Below, piece by piece: positions 1 through 6,987 of a DNA stretch of 18,169 bases; the stretch's first letter is position 1, and each line of letters begins with the position of its first letter. Source of the DNA: JBAWZR01 sp037142915 (GTDB taxonomy: Bacteria > Patescibacteriota > Minisyncoccia > Moranbacterales > UBA1568). The notes beneath the pieces were generated by a model. It was not told where the DNA came from and did no database searches. It saw nothing but the letters and a program-made list of their open reading frames with translations. The stretch is taken from NCBI GenBank assembly GCA_037142915.1, contig JBAWZR010000013.1, positions 1-18,169 of the forward strand, in the 5' to 3' direction. Both the position numbers and the translations under genes were made by a program.

Positions 1-790
1 TCATAGTATTACCCAAGAGCGCATAGATATTGATCAGGTTTTTCAGTGCCGGTTTGTCGTCGCTATACAGAATCTCACTGCCACTGTCGGTGACGGCCTT
101 CATAATCTTTTTGCGAGCCTGCTCGGGTGTGTCCATCAGGGCGATATAGTTATACTCCGACGATGCCGACTTGGCCATCTTCCGCACCGGATTGTCGAGC
201 GCCATAATCCGTGCGCCTTCTTTTTTTGTTAGTGGTTGTGGAACGATGAACACTTCGCTCGCCTCACTGTCGCCCCGGCGTAGCGAGCCAAAACGTTTAT
301 TAAATCGCCGCGCCAGTGTCCGTGTCAATTCCACGTGCTGCACCTGGTCATCACCCACCGGCACCTTCTCGGCATCATACATCAGGATATCCCCCGCCAT
401 CAGGACTGGGTAATCGAAGAGTCCAACACCAGCGCGCTCACCCTGACTCTCTGTCTTGTTTTTAAATTGAGTCATCTTTTCCAAATCACCCATCCTCGCG
501 ATCGTATTCAAAATCCAACCCAATTGCGCGTGCTCGGGGATGTGTGACTGAACGAAGATCGTCGTCTTGGCCGGGTCGATACCCGCGGCGAGGTAGAGCT
601 TGGCAATCTCGATCGTCCGCCGGCGCAAATCGTCCGGATCCTGCGGAGTGGTGATGGCGTGCAGGTCGGCCACGAACAAAAACAGGTCATACTCCTCCTG
701 CAGGTCGACCCACTGGCGGATAGCGCCCAAATAATTCCCGATATGCAAATTGCCCGAAGGCTGGATGCCCGACACCATTCGTTGCTTCAT
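1..790 (-). CDS. trpS: Tryptophanyl-tRNA synthetase, N-terminal part (runs off window)
   Basis: Charges tRNA-Trp with tryptophan in the cytoplasm; class I aminoacyl-tRNA synthetase. The minus-strand frame is open from the start codon to the window edge, about 263 codons; the family is usually about 330 residues, so only the C-terminal end is missing. The N-terminus reads MKQRMVSGIQPSGNLHIGNY, the TrpRS form of the HIGH region, followed by LGAIRQW and FVADLHAIT. The KMSKS loop is at residues 204-208 and reads KMAKS: both lysines are kept, the first serine is alanine. The start is a choice. ATG at 790 matches the usual family N-terminus, but GAGGAG (complement of 814-819) lies 8 nt before an in-frame TTG at 805, which would add five residues. 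The ATG itself has no well-placed ribosome site. Identity is secure; the exact start is not. Confidence 0.96.
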   Translation of the reverse strand, partial: MKQRMVSGIQPSGNLHIGNYLGAIRQWVDLQEEYDLFLFVADLHAITTPQDPDDLRRRTIEIAKLYLAAGIDPAKTTIFVQSHIPEHAQLGWILNTIARMGDLEKMTQFKNKTESQGERAGVGLFDYPVLMAGDILMYDAEKVPVGDDQVQHVELTRTLARRFNKRFGSLRRGDSEASEVFIVPQPLTKKEGARIMALDNPVRKMAKSASSEYNYIALMDTPEQARKKIMKAVTDSGSEILYSDDKPALKNLINIYALLGNTM

Positions 791-813
791 AATAGAGCTG
801 ATCAAATCAATTA

Positions 814-819
814 CTCCTC
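814..819 (-). promoter_or_regulatory. Ribosome binding site GAGGAG that favours a TTG start for trpS
   Basis: On the minus strand GAGGAG is followed by 8 nt and then TTG (complement of 803-805), which is in frame with trpS and gives five extra residues before the ATG at 790. The ATG is 23 nt away from this site, too far for normal use. The sequence supports initiation at TTG 805; family alignment supports ATG 790. Confidence 0.5.
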
Positions 820-872
820 TATTGTAACACAAAATCCCTACTAGAATGCTATTTCAAAAATCTCAACAAATG

Positions 873-909
873 AAAAGAGAGGGCTTATAGTAATTACTAA
901 GCACCTCTC
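873..909 (-). terminator. Rho-independent terminator after the 291-residue gene
   Basis: Minus-strand hairpin with outer arms GAGAGG (904-909) and CCTCTC (877-882) and an inner stem GCTTA/TAAGC with small bulges, followed by TTTT (873-876) and a T-rich stretch. It starts about 33 nt after the stop codon of the gene at 942-1817, and lies before trpS, so it would also insulate trpS. Confidence 0.65.
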
Positions 910-941
910 CGCAATCAACTCCTAAAAATCCGTAATTATAA

Positions 942-1817
942 TTATAACCAACCTCTCATTATTTTCAACCAATCACTGTTAGTTAAAATATGATTAATCT
1001 TTTCCACTGATATCGCTTTATCCCTGTAGTTTACTGGGGGCAATTGCACGGGCGGTTCTATCTTATCAATAATAGCCTTCCCGTAATCGAAATGCCTAAA
1101 CGCTTTGGCAACACTCCAAACAGCCAGTTTCGCCTCCCATTTCACTTGGGGATCATTCAAATGTTGAGCTATTCTGTCATAGTCCTCCAAATGTAAAACT
1201 TCTAGTGGGATTATTTTCTTTAACAAAACATAACCATATTCATGGTCACAAATGGACATCGCAAGAATCCGCAAAAACCATGGATTTATCTTGTGCCATT
1301 CATAAGTGTCCGCTCTTTCTTGCCACTCGGACAAAGTATGGCTTTTAAGTAATTCACTGATCGCATTGATAAATCGTGCTACGAGCGAATTCCCATCTTG
1401 CGGTCTATCGAAATAGACTCCGAGCTGTTGCACCTTAATGACGATCATTTCAAAAGTGTAAAAGTTAACACCTCTGAAATGATGAGATTCTAACCTTTCA
1501 AAATCCTCAAGAAATAGTTTATTCGTATCAAGGATGGACGCCACTAAAATGTGTCCATACAGATGTCCTGAAACCAAATTAATAATCTTTATAAGCATTT
1601 TTGATGGTTTTCCATCCCACCGATGATGGTCGGCAGCAGCTACCCAATCTTCTTCTACTGCATGGTCACTCAACAGAAAATCTATGAGATCAAATACCGT
1701 GCTATTGAGGTAATAACGCAATCCCATTTGATTCTTCATCGCCGCTACCAATCTATTGTTGTCCAGATCAATTTCTTCGAGGGCTGGAGCCCGTTTTCTC
1801 ATTGTTATCACTGCCAT
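942..1817 (-). CDS. Hypothetical helical-repeat protein, 291 aa
   Basis: Not recognised as a known family. The ATG at 1817 is well supported by AAGGAGG with a 7-nt spacer, one of the few strong ribosome sites here. No signal peptide or membrane segment is visible; the protein looks cytoplasmic and mostly alpha-helical. I see four related segments of about 48-59 residues, beginning near residues 54 (VEEDWVAAADHHRW), 103 (LEDFERLESHHFRGV), 162 (LSEWQERADTYEWHKI) and 210 (LEDYDRIAQHLNDPQ). Each is followed by a hydrophobic helix, and two or three of them by an H-x-Y-G motif (HLYG at 85-88, HEYG at 192-195, FDYG at 243-246). This suggests a solenoid-like or HEAT-like scaffold, but that is inference. 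The gene has its own promoter and terminator and is visibly more AT-rich than ispG next to it, so it may be an acquired single gene. Confidence 0.85.
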   Translation of the reverse strand: MAVITMRKRAPALEEIDLDNNRLVAAMKNQMGLRYYLNSTVFDLIDFLLSDHAVEEDWVAAADHHRWDGKPSKMLIKIINLVSGHLYGHILVASILDTNKLFLEDFERLESHHFRGVNFYTFEMIVIKVQQLGVYFDRPQDGNSLVARFINAISELLKSHTLSEWQERADTYEWHKINPWFLRILAMSICDHEYGYVLLKKIIPLEVLHLEDYDRIAQHLNDPQVKWEAKLAVWSVAKAFRHFDYGKAIIDKIEPPVQLPPVNYRDKAISVEKINHILTNSDWLKIMRGWL

Positions 1818-1908
1818 GACACGCCCTCCTTTAAGGTTATGTGTTTTTTAAGTTTCTACAGTTTTTTTATTTCAAATACTGACTTCTTCTATCTATCAGA
1901 TTAGCTCA

Positions 1909-1937
1909 AATGTACTCTTTTCTCTATTTTTTGTCAA
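1909..1937 (-). promoter_or_regulatory. Sigma-70-type promoter of the 291-residue gene
   Basis: Minus strand: -35 TTGACA (1932-1937, all six consensus bases), 17-bp spacer, -10 TACATT (1909-1914, 4 of 6). It sits only 2 bp after the ispG terminator hairpin and gives a leader of about 85 nt. Confidence 0.6.
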
Positions 1938-1939
1938 GG

Positions 1940-1962
1940 AAAAACCAGCTTTTTGGCCGGTT
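1940..1962 (-). terminator. Rho-independent terminator of ispG
   Basis: Minus-strand hairpin AACCGGC / GCTGGTT (one G-T pair) with a 6-nt loop and a TTTTT run at its end, about 42 nt after the ispG stop codon. The promoter of the next gene follows immediately. Confidence 0.65.
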
Positions 1963-2004
1963 CTCTTTTTTAGATAGTTTTTCACGCAATCAGAATATTC
2001 TAGA

Positions 2005-3198
2005 CTACACGACGTGTTTTTTGGATTCAACCCACAGGCCCTTCTCTTTGATGAGGGCTATCAATCGTTCAATCGCTTCGTGTTCAGGCACATCGCGCGC
2101 TACGAGTTGCTTCTTCCAGTAGAGGCTGATCATCCCCGGCCGGCCACCGACATAGCCGAAGTCTGCGTCGGCCATCTCGCCGATACCATTCACGATACAA
2201 CCCATCACCGCGATCCGCACACCGACCAGATGCCCCATCCGTTCTTTGATGGTATTCGTGACTGTCTCGATATCGTAGAGCGTCCGACCACACGACGGAC
2301 AGGAAATAAATTCCGTCTTGGTGATGCGTCGGCGCGTGGCCTGGAGGATACTGTAACACACCGGAATTTCTTTTTCTGGTGCTTCCGTGAGTGACACGCG
2401 CAAGGTATCGCCGATGCCTTCGAGGAGTGCGGTGCCGATACCGATAGTCGACTTAGCACGACCGTCCTCGGCATTGCCCGCCTCCGTCACGCCCAAGTGA
2501 ATCGGGTAGTCCATCCCCTCCACATCCATCGTATGAGCGAGCAGTCGATTGGCTTCGATCATCACGAGCGGGTCAGACGATTTCATCGCCACCACGATCT
2601 CGTCATAACTGTGCTTATGGAAAATCCTGAGGTACTCCATCGCTGACTCCACCATTCCCACTGGTGTATCACCATAGCGCGAGAGTATCCGATCAGAGAG
2701 TGATCCATGATTAGCGCCGATTCGAATTGACTTACGCAATTCTTTGGCTTTCTGGATAAAAGGCAGAAGACCCTCTTCAATGCGAGCCAATTCTTTTTCA
2801 TAGGCACCCTCACCGTATTCCAATTCTTTTTGCAATTTGATATCGAGGAGATTGCCGGGATTGAGTCGCACCTTGTCCGCATACTCGAGCGCTGCAAACG
2901 CCGCCGCCTGGGAGAAGTGCACATCGGCGATGAGCGGGACTTCGATATCATATTTTTTCTTCAAGAGCGTCCGGATATCTCCCAGCGCTTTGGCGTGCTT
3001 GGGGCTCTGCGTCGTGATGCGCACCAATTCCGCGCCCGCCGCCACACAGCGTGCCGTCTGCGCCGCCGTCGCCTCGATGTCGAGCGTATCGGTATTGGTC
3101 ATCGTCTGCACCCGGATCGGTTCGTCACCCCCGATACCCACATTTCCCACCATCACGACACGGGTTTTCCTCCGTAGTTTTTGTGCTTCAAAATTCAT
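2005..3198 (-). CDS. ispG: 4-hydroxy-3-methylbut-2-enyl-diphosphate synthase (IspG/GcpE)
   Basis: Penultimate step of the MEP pathway: converts MEcPP to HMBPP using a [4Fe-4S] cluster and an external electron donor. Complete at 397 residues, close to the usual 360-400 of the two-domain bacterial form. The TIM-barrel half carries QTMTNTDTLD (31-40), PLIADVHF (88-95), VRLNPGN (110-116) and IRIGANHGSL (158-167). The C-terminal iron-sulphur domain has C300-x2-C303 and C334 in MGCIVNGIGE, with E341; the spacings (31 between the second and third cysteine, 7 from cysteine to glutamate) fit the E. coli cluster ligands C270, C273, C305 and E312. The gene starts 25 bp after the ispH stop, so the two are probably co-transcribed with ispH first. 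The start ATG has only a weak, AT-rich ribosome region. Confident call. Confidence 0.98.
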   Translation of the reverse strand: MNFEAQKLRRKTRVVMVGNVGIGGDEPIRVQTMTNTDTLDIEATAAQTARCVAAGAELVRITTQSPKHAKALGDIRTLLKKKYDIEVPLIADVHFSQAAAFAALEYADKVRLNPGNLLDIKLQKELEYGEGAYEKELARIEEGLLPFIQKAKELRKSIRIGANHGSLSDRILSRYGDTPVGMVESAMEYLRIFHKHSYDEIVVAMKSSDPLVMIEANRLLAHTMDVEGMDYPIHLGVTEAGNAEDGRAKSTIGIGTALLEGIGDTLRVSLTEAPEKEIPVCYSILQATRRRITKTEFISCPSCGRTLYDIETVTNTIKERMGHLVGVRIAVMGCIVNGIGEMADADFGYVGGRPGMISLYWKKQLVARDVPEHEAIERLIALIKEKGLWVESKKHVV

Positions 3199-3223
3199 AA
3201 AAAATATATTACCAGTTTCTCTA

Positions 3224-4204
3224 TTACTCCATTCTTCTCTCCTTTTTCGCCTTCGTCAACTCCACCGGTTCAGCGAAGTGAAGGTCTTCTCTTACTAATT
3301 CCAACTCTTCTATGATAGCACCACTTTGACTCAAGACAAGCAACAATTCTTGCACGAGATGCTCCGGCGCACTCGCTCCGGCGGTCACACCCACACGTAC
3401 CACACCCTCCAACCACTCCGGCAAAACCTCGTTAGCGCCATCAATCAAGTAAGCCTGTGCACCGGTCTGCCGTGCCACTTCGGCGAGACGATTAGAGTTG
3501 GAAGAATTCTTCGAGCCCACCACCAACACGACTCCACACTGCCTGGCCAATGCTTGCACCGCTTGTTGACGATTGGTTGTCGAACAACAAATGTCCTGCG
3601 AGGGTGGAGCAACGATATTCGGATATTTTTTCTGTAAAGCTTCTATTAACACCTTCGTCTCTTCTACCGAGAGTGTCGTCTGCGTTAGGTACGCGAGTTT
3701 GGCATCCCGCTCAAAGGTCAACACATCTATATTATGCACATTTTCAATCACCGGGATTTCCACACTATACTCCGCCGCCTCGCGACAGACCCCGACGCCC
3801 TCGATGTGCCCCTTGTGGCCAATATAGACAACCTGGTAGCCGGCTTTGAGAAACCGATGCATCTCCAGGTGCACCTTGGTGACAAACGGACAGGTGGCAT
3901 CAATCATCGTGCAGCGCTTCTCTCGGGCAACCCGATAGTGCTCCGGTGGCGACCCGTGCGCAGAGAAAACCACAACGGCTCCATCCGGCACCTCGCGGAT
4001 ATCCTCGATGGTGACCGCACCCTGAGTGGCCAGCTCTGCTACCACCGTCTTGTTGTGCACGATCTCGTGCTTCACATACACCGGCGCCCCGAACACACGG
4101 AGGCATTCCTCGACCGCCCGCACCGCCCGATCCACCCCAGCACAAAACCCCCGCGGCTTGGCGAGGATAATTTTTTGCAATGTGTTTTTTTGTTGTTCTG
4201 CCAT
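3224..4204 (-). CDS. ispH: 4-hydroxy-3-methylbut-2-enyl diphosphate reductase (IspH/LytB)
   Basis: Last step of the MEP pathway: reduces HMBPP to IPP and DMAPP with a [4Fe-4S] cluster. Complete, 326 residues. Cluster cysteines are C21 (RGFCAGVDRA), C105 (DATCPFVTKVH) and C206 (DICCSTTNRQ), with spacings of 84 and 101 residues, identical to E. coli C12/C96/C197. E135, in GHKGHIEGVG, corresponds to the catalytic Glu126. KHEIVHN, GSKNSSNSNRLAEV and GVTAGASAPEHLV are all present, so the enzyme looks active. The last 25 or so residues are a charged tail beyond the conserved core. It lies directly upstream of ispG, giving the last two steps of one pathway side by side; the earlier MEP genes are not in this window. 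No clear ribosome site before the ATG. Confidence 0.98.
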   Translation of the reverse strand: MAEQQKNTLQKIILAKPRGFCAGVDRAVRAVEECLRVFGAPVYVKHEIVHNKTVVAELATQGAVTIEDIREVPDGAVVVFSAHGSPPEHYRVAREKRCTMIDATCPFVTKVHLEMHRFLKAGYQVVYIGHKGHIEGVGVCREAAEYSVEIPVIENVHNIDVLTFERDAKLAYLTQTTLSVEETKVLIEALQKKYPNIVAPPSQDICCSTTNRQQAVQALARQCGVVLVVGSKNSSNSNRLAEVARQTGAQAYLIDGANEVLPEWLEGVVRVGVTAGASAPEHLVQELLLVLSQSGAIIEELELVREDLHFAEPVELTKAKKERRME

Positions 4205-4257
4205 ACTCTATCTACTCTTATACTCTTGAGAAAAATAGCTTCCCTTACAGTATACCT

Positions 4258-4294
4258 CAAAATACCAAAGACCACCCTGGTAGGGCGGCTTTGG
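4258..4294 (-). terminator. Probable terminator after rnj
   Basis: Minus-strand hairpin of 4265-4294: CCAAAG, CC and CCCT segments pair with AGGG, GG and CTTTGG around a 3-nt loop, with one mismatch and one bulge, followed by TATTTT. It separates rnj from ispH, so ispH-ispG may be a separate unit, but no strong promoter was found for ispH. Confidence 0.5.
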
Positions 4295-4324
4295 AATTTC
4301 ACAGTACTTTCAGCCTCACCCCTA

Positions 4325-4348
4325 CCCTCTCCTCATCTCAGGAGAGGG
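4325..4348 (-). repeat. REP-like hairpin after the rnj stop codon
   Basis: Perfect 9-bp inverted repeat CCCTCTCCT / AGGAGAGGG with a 6-nt loop, preceded on the plus strand by CCTCACCCCTA. It begins 9 nt after the rnj stop. There is no T-run on either side, so it is not a classical terminator; it resembles the CCTCACCCC-type extragenic palindromes of other bacteria and may stabilise the mRNA end. That role is inference. Confidence 0.5.
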
Positions 4349-4356
4349 GAAAATAC

Positions 4357-6642
4357 TTACACTTCCATCACGACCGGCAACACCATCGGGCGGCGTTCGG
4401 TCTTAGAGAAGAGGTACTGACCGACGACATCACGGATCTGATTGCGGAGGAGTTCCCAATCGATCGAAGTGTCCTTGGAGGTATTATTCTTAATCACCTG
4501 AAGTACCTTCTTCTTGGTCTCATTCAAGAGGTCAAAATTTTCATTCACATGGACGAACCCGCGCGAAGTGATATTGACCGCGCCAAGAATTTTTTTCGTC
4601 TTCGAATCGAGAATGACATTGACCACAACCATACCGTCCTGTGCCAACATCTGGCGATCACGGAGAACTACCTGTCCGATATCGCCCACACCGAGTCCAT
4701 CGATGAAGACATAGCTTGTGTCGACCTTCTTCGGGAGGACGCGTGGCATATTGTTCTCGACTTCCATCACATGACCATTGTCGAGGACGAAGACATTGTC
4801 CTTCGGGAAACCGATTTTCTCTGCGATTTTGGCTGCCTCCATCAGGAAGTAATGATTGGCATAGACTGGTAGGAAATACGTCGGCTTCACCTGTCGCAAC
4901 ATCTCCTTGATACCCTCCGAGGTGCTGTGTCCGCCGATGTGCACATCCATAATATCAGAGTGGATCACATTGTCACACTTGCGATAGAGATTATCCTTAA
5001 GCCGTTGGATACTCCGTTCATTGCCCGGGATAACCGAGGACGAAAAGATGATCGTGTCGGTTTTTTGGAGCTTGATGAAGCGGTGCGTGTCGGTCACAAT
5101 CTTCGAGAGAGCGGCATTGGTCTCACCCTGCGCACCGGTACAGATAACCACAATTTGATTGTCCGGGTACCGATGAATATCGCTGGTCGGAATAATAGTC
5201 TCTTTTTTGGTCTTGATATAGCCCAATTCCTTGGCAGTCTCGACATTCATCTTCATACTATACCCCTCGAGTGCCACTTTCTTGCCGAGCTGTTCGGCAT
5301 ACTCCAAAAGATAAGCAACTCGACGCACCTGCGAGCCAAACGTGCTGATGATGATACGCCCGGGAGCCTTTGCTAGTAATGTTTTCAAATTTTCGTGCAC
5401 GATAGTCTCTGACGGCGGGAGACCCTTCTTGATGGCTCCGAGGGATTCCAACATCAGGATAGTCGGCCGTGGCAAATCAGCGAGGTGATTGTAGGTAACC
5501 GGTGTCGGTTCGAGCGGCTCATTGCTAATCGTCCAATCGCCCATATGGATAACGGTTCCTGAGGGCGTCTTCAATACGATACCGATCGCATCCATAATCG
5601 AATGCTCCACCTCGAAGAAACTGGCCTCGAAGTGCTCTCCTAATCGCAATGTGTCAGTCAATTCCTTGACGCGCACGAACTTCAATCGGCTGGCCGAGCC
5701 CTTCTCATAATCCTCGGTCTTGTGTTTGATCAACGCCAACGTAAAATCCCGACCAATACACGGCGGATAATTCAATTGCTTCAAGAGAATTGGTGCGGCA
5801 CCGATATGATCGAGATGTCCATGGGTGAAAATCACGCCACGAATCCGATCTTCCTTGCCCTTGAGATAATCCGGATTGGGAACGATATAGTCCACACCCG
5901 GCATATCCTCCTCTGGCCATTGCAGCCCCATATCGACGATTACAATGTCCTGCTCGTATTCGAACACGGTCATATTGCGACCAACTTCCTCATTACCTCC
6001 GATCGGGATAATCCGCAAACGATTCTTGACAATCGGGAGTGTTCCCGTCATCACGCTCCCGGCATTCACATTCACATTGCGATTCAACGGGATAACCTGC
6101 TGTTGCTTGGCTCGGATAAACTTTCGGTCAGCCTCGGTCAACTTCTTCCGCGGTCGGTCGGATTGCACCGGTCGGGTGGAATGTTCCACGCTGCCAAACC
6201 GCGAATGAGCCGCTCCTTGCGATTGCACTGGTCTCTGTGGTTGAGCGCTTCGTTGTGGTCGAGACGATTGTGATATCCGTGATTGTCCCCCAGCTTTCCG
6301 TTCACCCGCCACTGGTTGTTGCGATTTCGATTGTGCGAACTTCCGATCTGGCTGGAAACGAAGCGTCGGCACACTCGCCTGTCGCGGACGAATAGCCAAT
6401 GGACGATCGATGCCCTGAAGCAGCGCGTCTAACTTCCCTTGCACTGGAGGGTGATCTGTCGCTGCTGCACGCGGAGAAACAGTAGATCCCTGCTGTGGAT
6501 ACGCGGGTCGCAATACCAAAGCCGAAGCCGGATTACGCTGTGGTCTCGGACCGAAAAACCGTCGGCGATTCTGATGCGGACTATTTCCTCCCGATGCTTG
6601 ACTCCCATTGCTTGATGGTGTCGTATTTTGTCCTTCTGACAT
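4357..6642 (-). CDS. rnj: Ribonuclease J with long disordered N-terminal extension
   Basis: Metallo-beta-lactamase/beta-CASP ribonuclease for mRNA decay and rRNA maturation. Length is 761 residues, versus about 555 for B. subtilis RNase J1. Residues 1-200 are low-complexity, rich in Q, S, P, R, with RPVQS repeated (137-141, 157-161), probably a flexible RNA- or partner-binding tail. The catalytic core starts near 207 (RIIPIGGNEEVGRNM). Metal motif HGHLDH is at 274-279, H347 in EHSIMDAIG, D369 in MGDW; beta-CASP parts follow (ISTFGSQVRR 432-441, CTGAQGETNA 501-510, HIGGHSTSEG 568-577). The segment that normally reads PVHGE, whose histidine is a metal ligand, here reads PVYANH (592-597): tyrosine replaces the histidine and another histidine lies three residues on. 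An alternative start at M198 would remove the tail, but the open frame with consistent composition favours the long form. No clear ribosome site. Confidence 0.95.
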   Translation of the reverse strand: MSEGQNTTPSSNGSQASGGNSPHQNRRRFFGPRPQRNPASALVLRPAYPQQGSTVSPRAAATDHPPVQGKLDALLQGIDRPLAIRPRQASVPTLRFQPDRKFAQSKSQQPVAGERKAGGQSRISQSSRPQRSAQPQRPVQSQGAAHSRFGSVEHSTRPVQSDRPRKKLTEADRKFIRAKQQQVIPLNRNVNVNAGSVMTGTLPIVKNRLRIIPIGGNEEVGRNMTVFEYEQDIVIVDMGLQWPEEDMPGVDYIVPNPDYLKGKEDRIRGVIFTHGHLDHIGAAPILLKQLNYPPCIGRDFTLALIKHKTEDYEKGSASRLKFVRVKELTDTLRLGEHFEASFFEVEHSIMDAIGIVLKTPSGTVIHMGDWTISNEPLEPTPVTYNHLADLPRPTILMLESLGAIKKGLPPSETIVHENLKTLLAKAPGRIIISTFGSQVRRVAYLLEYAEQLGKKVALEGYSMKMNVETAKELGYIKTKKETIIPTSDIHRYPDNQIVVICTGAQGETNAALSKIVTDTHRFIKLQKTDTIIFSSSVIPGNERSIQRLKDNLYRKCDNVIHSDIMDVHIGGHSTSEGIKEMLRQVKPTYFLPVYANHYFLMEAAKIAEKIGFPKDNVFVLDNGHVMEVENNMPRVLPKKVDTSYVFIDGLGVGDIGQVVLRDRQMLAQDGMVVVNVILDSKTKKILGAVNITSRGFVHVNENFDLLNETKKKVLQVIKNNTSKDTSIDWELLRNQIRDVVGQYLFSKTERRPMVLPVVMEV

Positions 6643-6677
6643 AATTCATAACTATTAAAAACTTGAAATAACGGTTC

Positions 6678-6703
6678 TATACCGCGGCAAGCCGCGGGGT
6701 ATA
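6678..6703. other. GC-rich hairpin in the rnj leader region
   Basis: TATACC-GCGG pairs with CCGC-GGTATA around a 4-nt loop, with a 2-nt GG bulge. It lies 36 bp upstream of the rnj start and would sit in its 5' leader if transcription begins further up. RNase transcripts are often self-controlled through leader structures in other bacteria; here that is only a possibility. Confidence 0.4.
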
Positions 6704-6713
6704 TTTCCCGATT

Positions 6714-6773
6714 TTACCAGCACTTCGTTCGGAAACGAACGCATGCGTTCGTTTCACTCACTCCGTTTGGTAA
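6714..6773. repeat. Nested palindrome, 60 bp, upstream of rnj
   Basis: A perfect 24-bp palindrome (6732-6755, half-site GAAACGAACGCA) lies inside outer arms TTACCA (6714-6719) and TGGTAA (6768-6773). Both pairs share exactly the same centre (6743.5), with 12 unpaired bases on each side between them. No T-run follows. It could form a cruciform or a long RNA hairpin. Flanking heptamers CTTCGTT and ACTCCGTT recur around the palindrome at 8772-8874. Confidence 0.7.
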
Positions 6774-6887
6774 TAAACTTAAAAAGAAAAATGAAATGCA
6801 AAGCCCAAAGAAATATTGGAACGGAATCCTTTTTTGGCGTGCAACAACCAAGGAGAAATCCCGTAAAACATTTTTCTATTTTCAGTG

Positions 6888-6971
6888 TGTCGAAAGAGGG
6901 ACTTGAACCCTCACGAGCTTGCGCTCACAGCGCTCTGAACGCTGCGTGTCTGCCAATTCCACCATTTCGAC
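6888..6971 (-). tRNA. tRNA-Leu (anticodon CAG)
   Basis: 84 nt without CCA. Acceptor GTCGAAA (5' end at 6971) pairs with TTTCGAC; the D-arm contains GGAATTGGCAGA; anticodon stem CAGCG/CGCTG encloses the loop TTCAGAG, giving anticodon CAG for CUG codons; a long variable arm with stem GAGC/GCTC is typical of class II tRNA-Leu; T-arm GAGGG TTCAAGT CCCTC. Discriminator base is A and CCA is not encoded. It starts 16 nt after the stop of the solute-binding protein gene, so it may be co-transcribed with it and processed out. Confidence 0.95.
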
Positions 6972-6987
6972 TTAATGTACCTTTCTT

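Noticed and set aside
2014..2394. Long plus-strand open frames over ispG, ispH, rnj and others
   Set aside because: They are antisense shadows of clearly identified genes and have no family features of their own.
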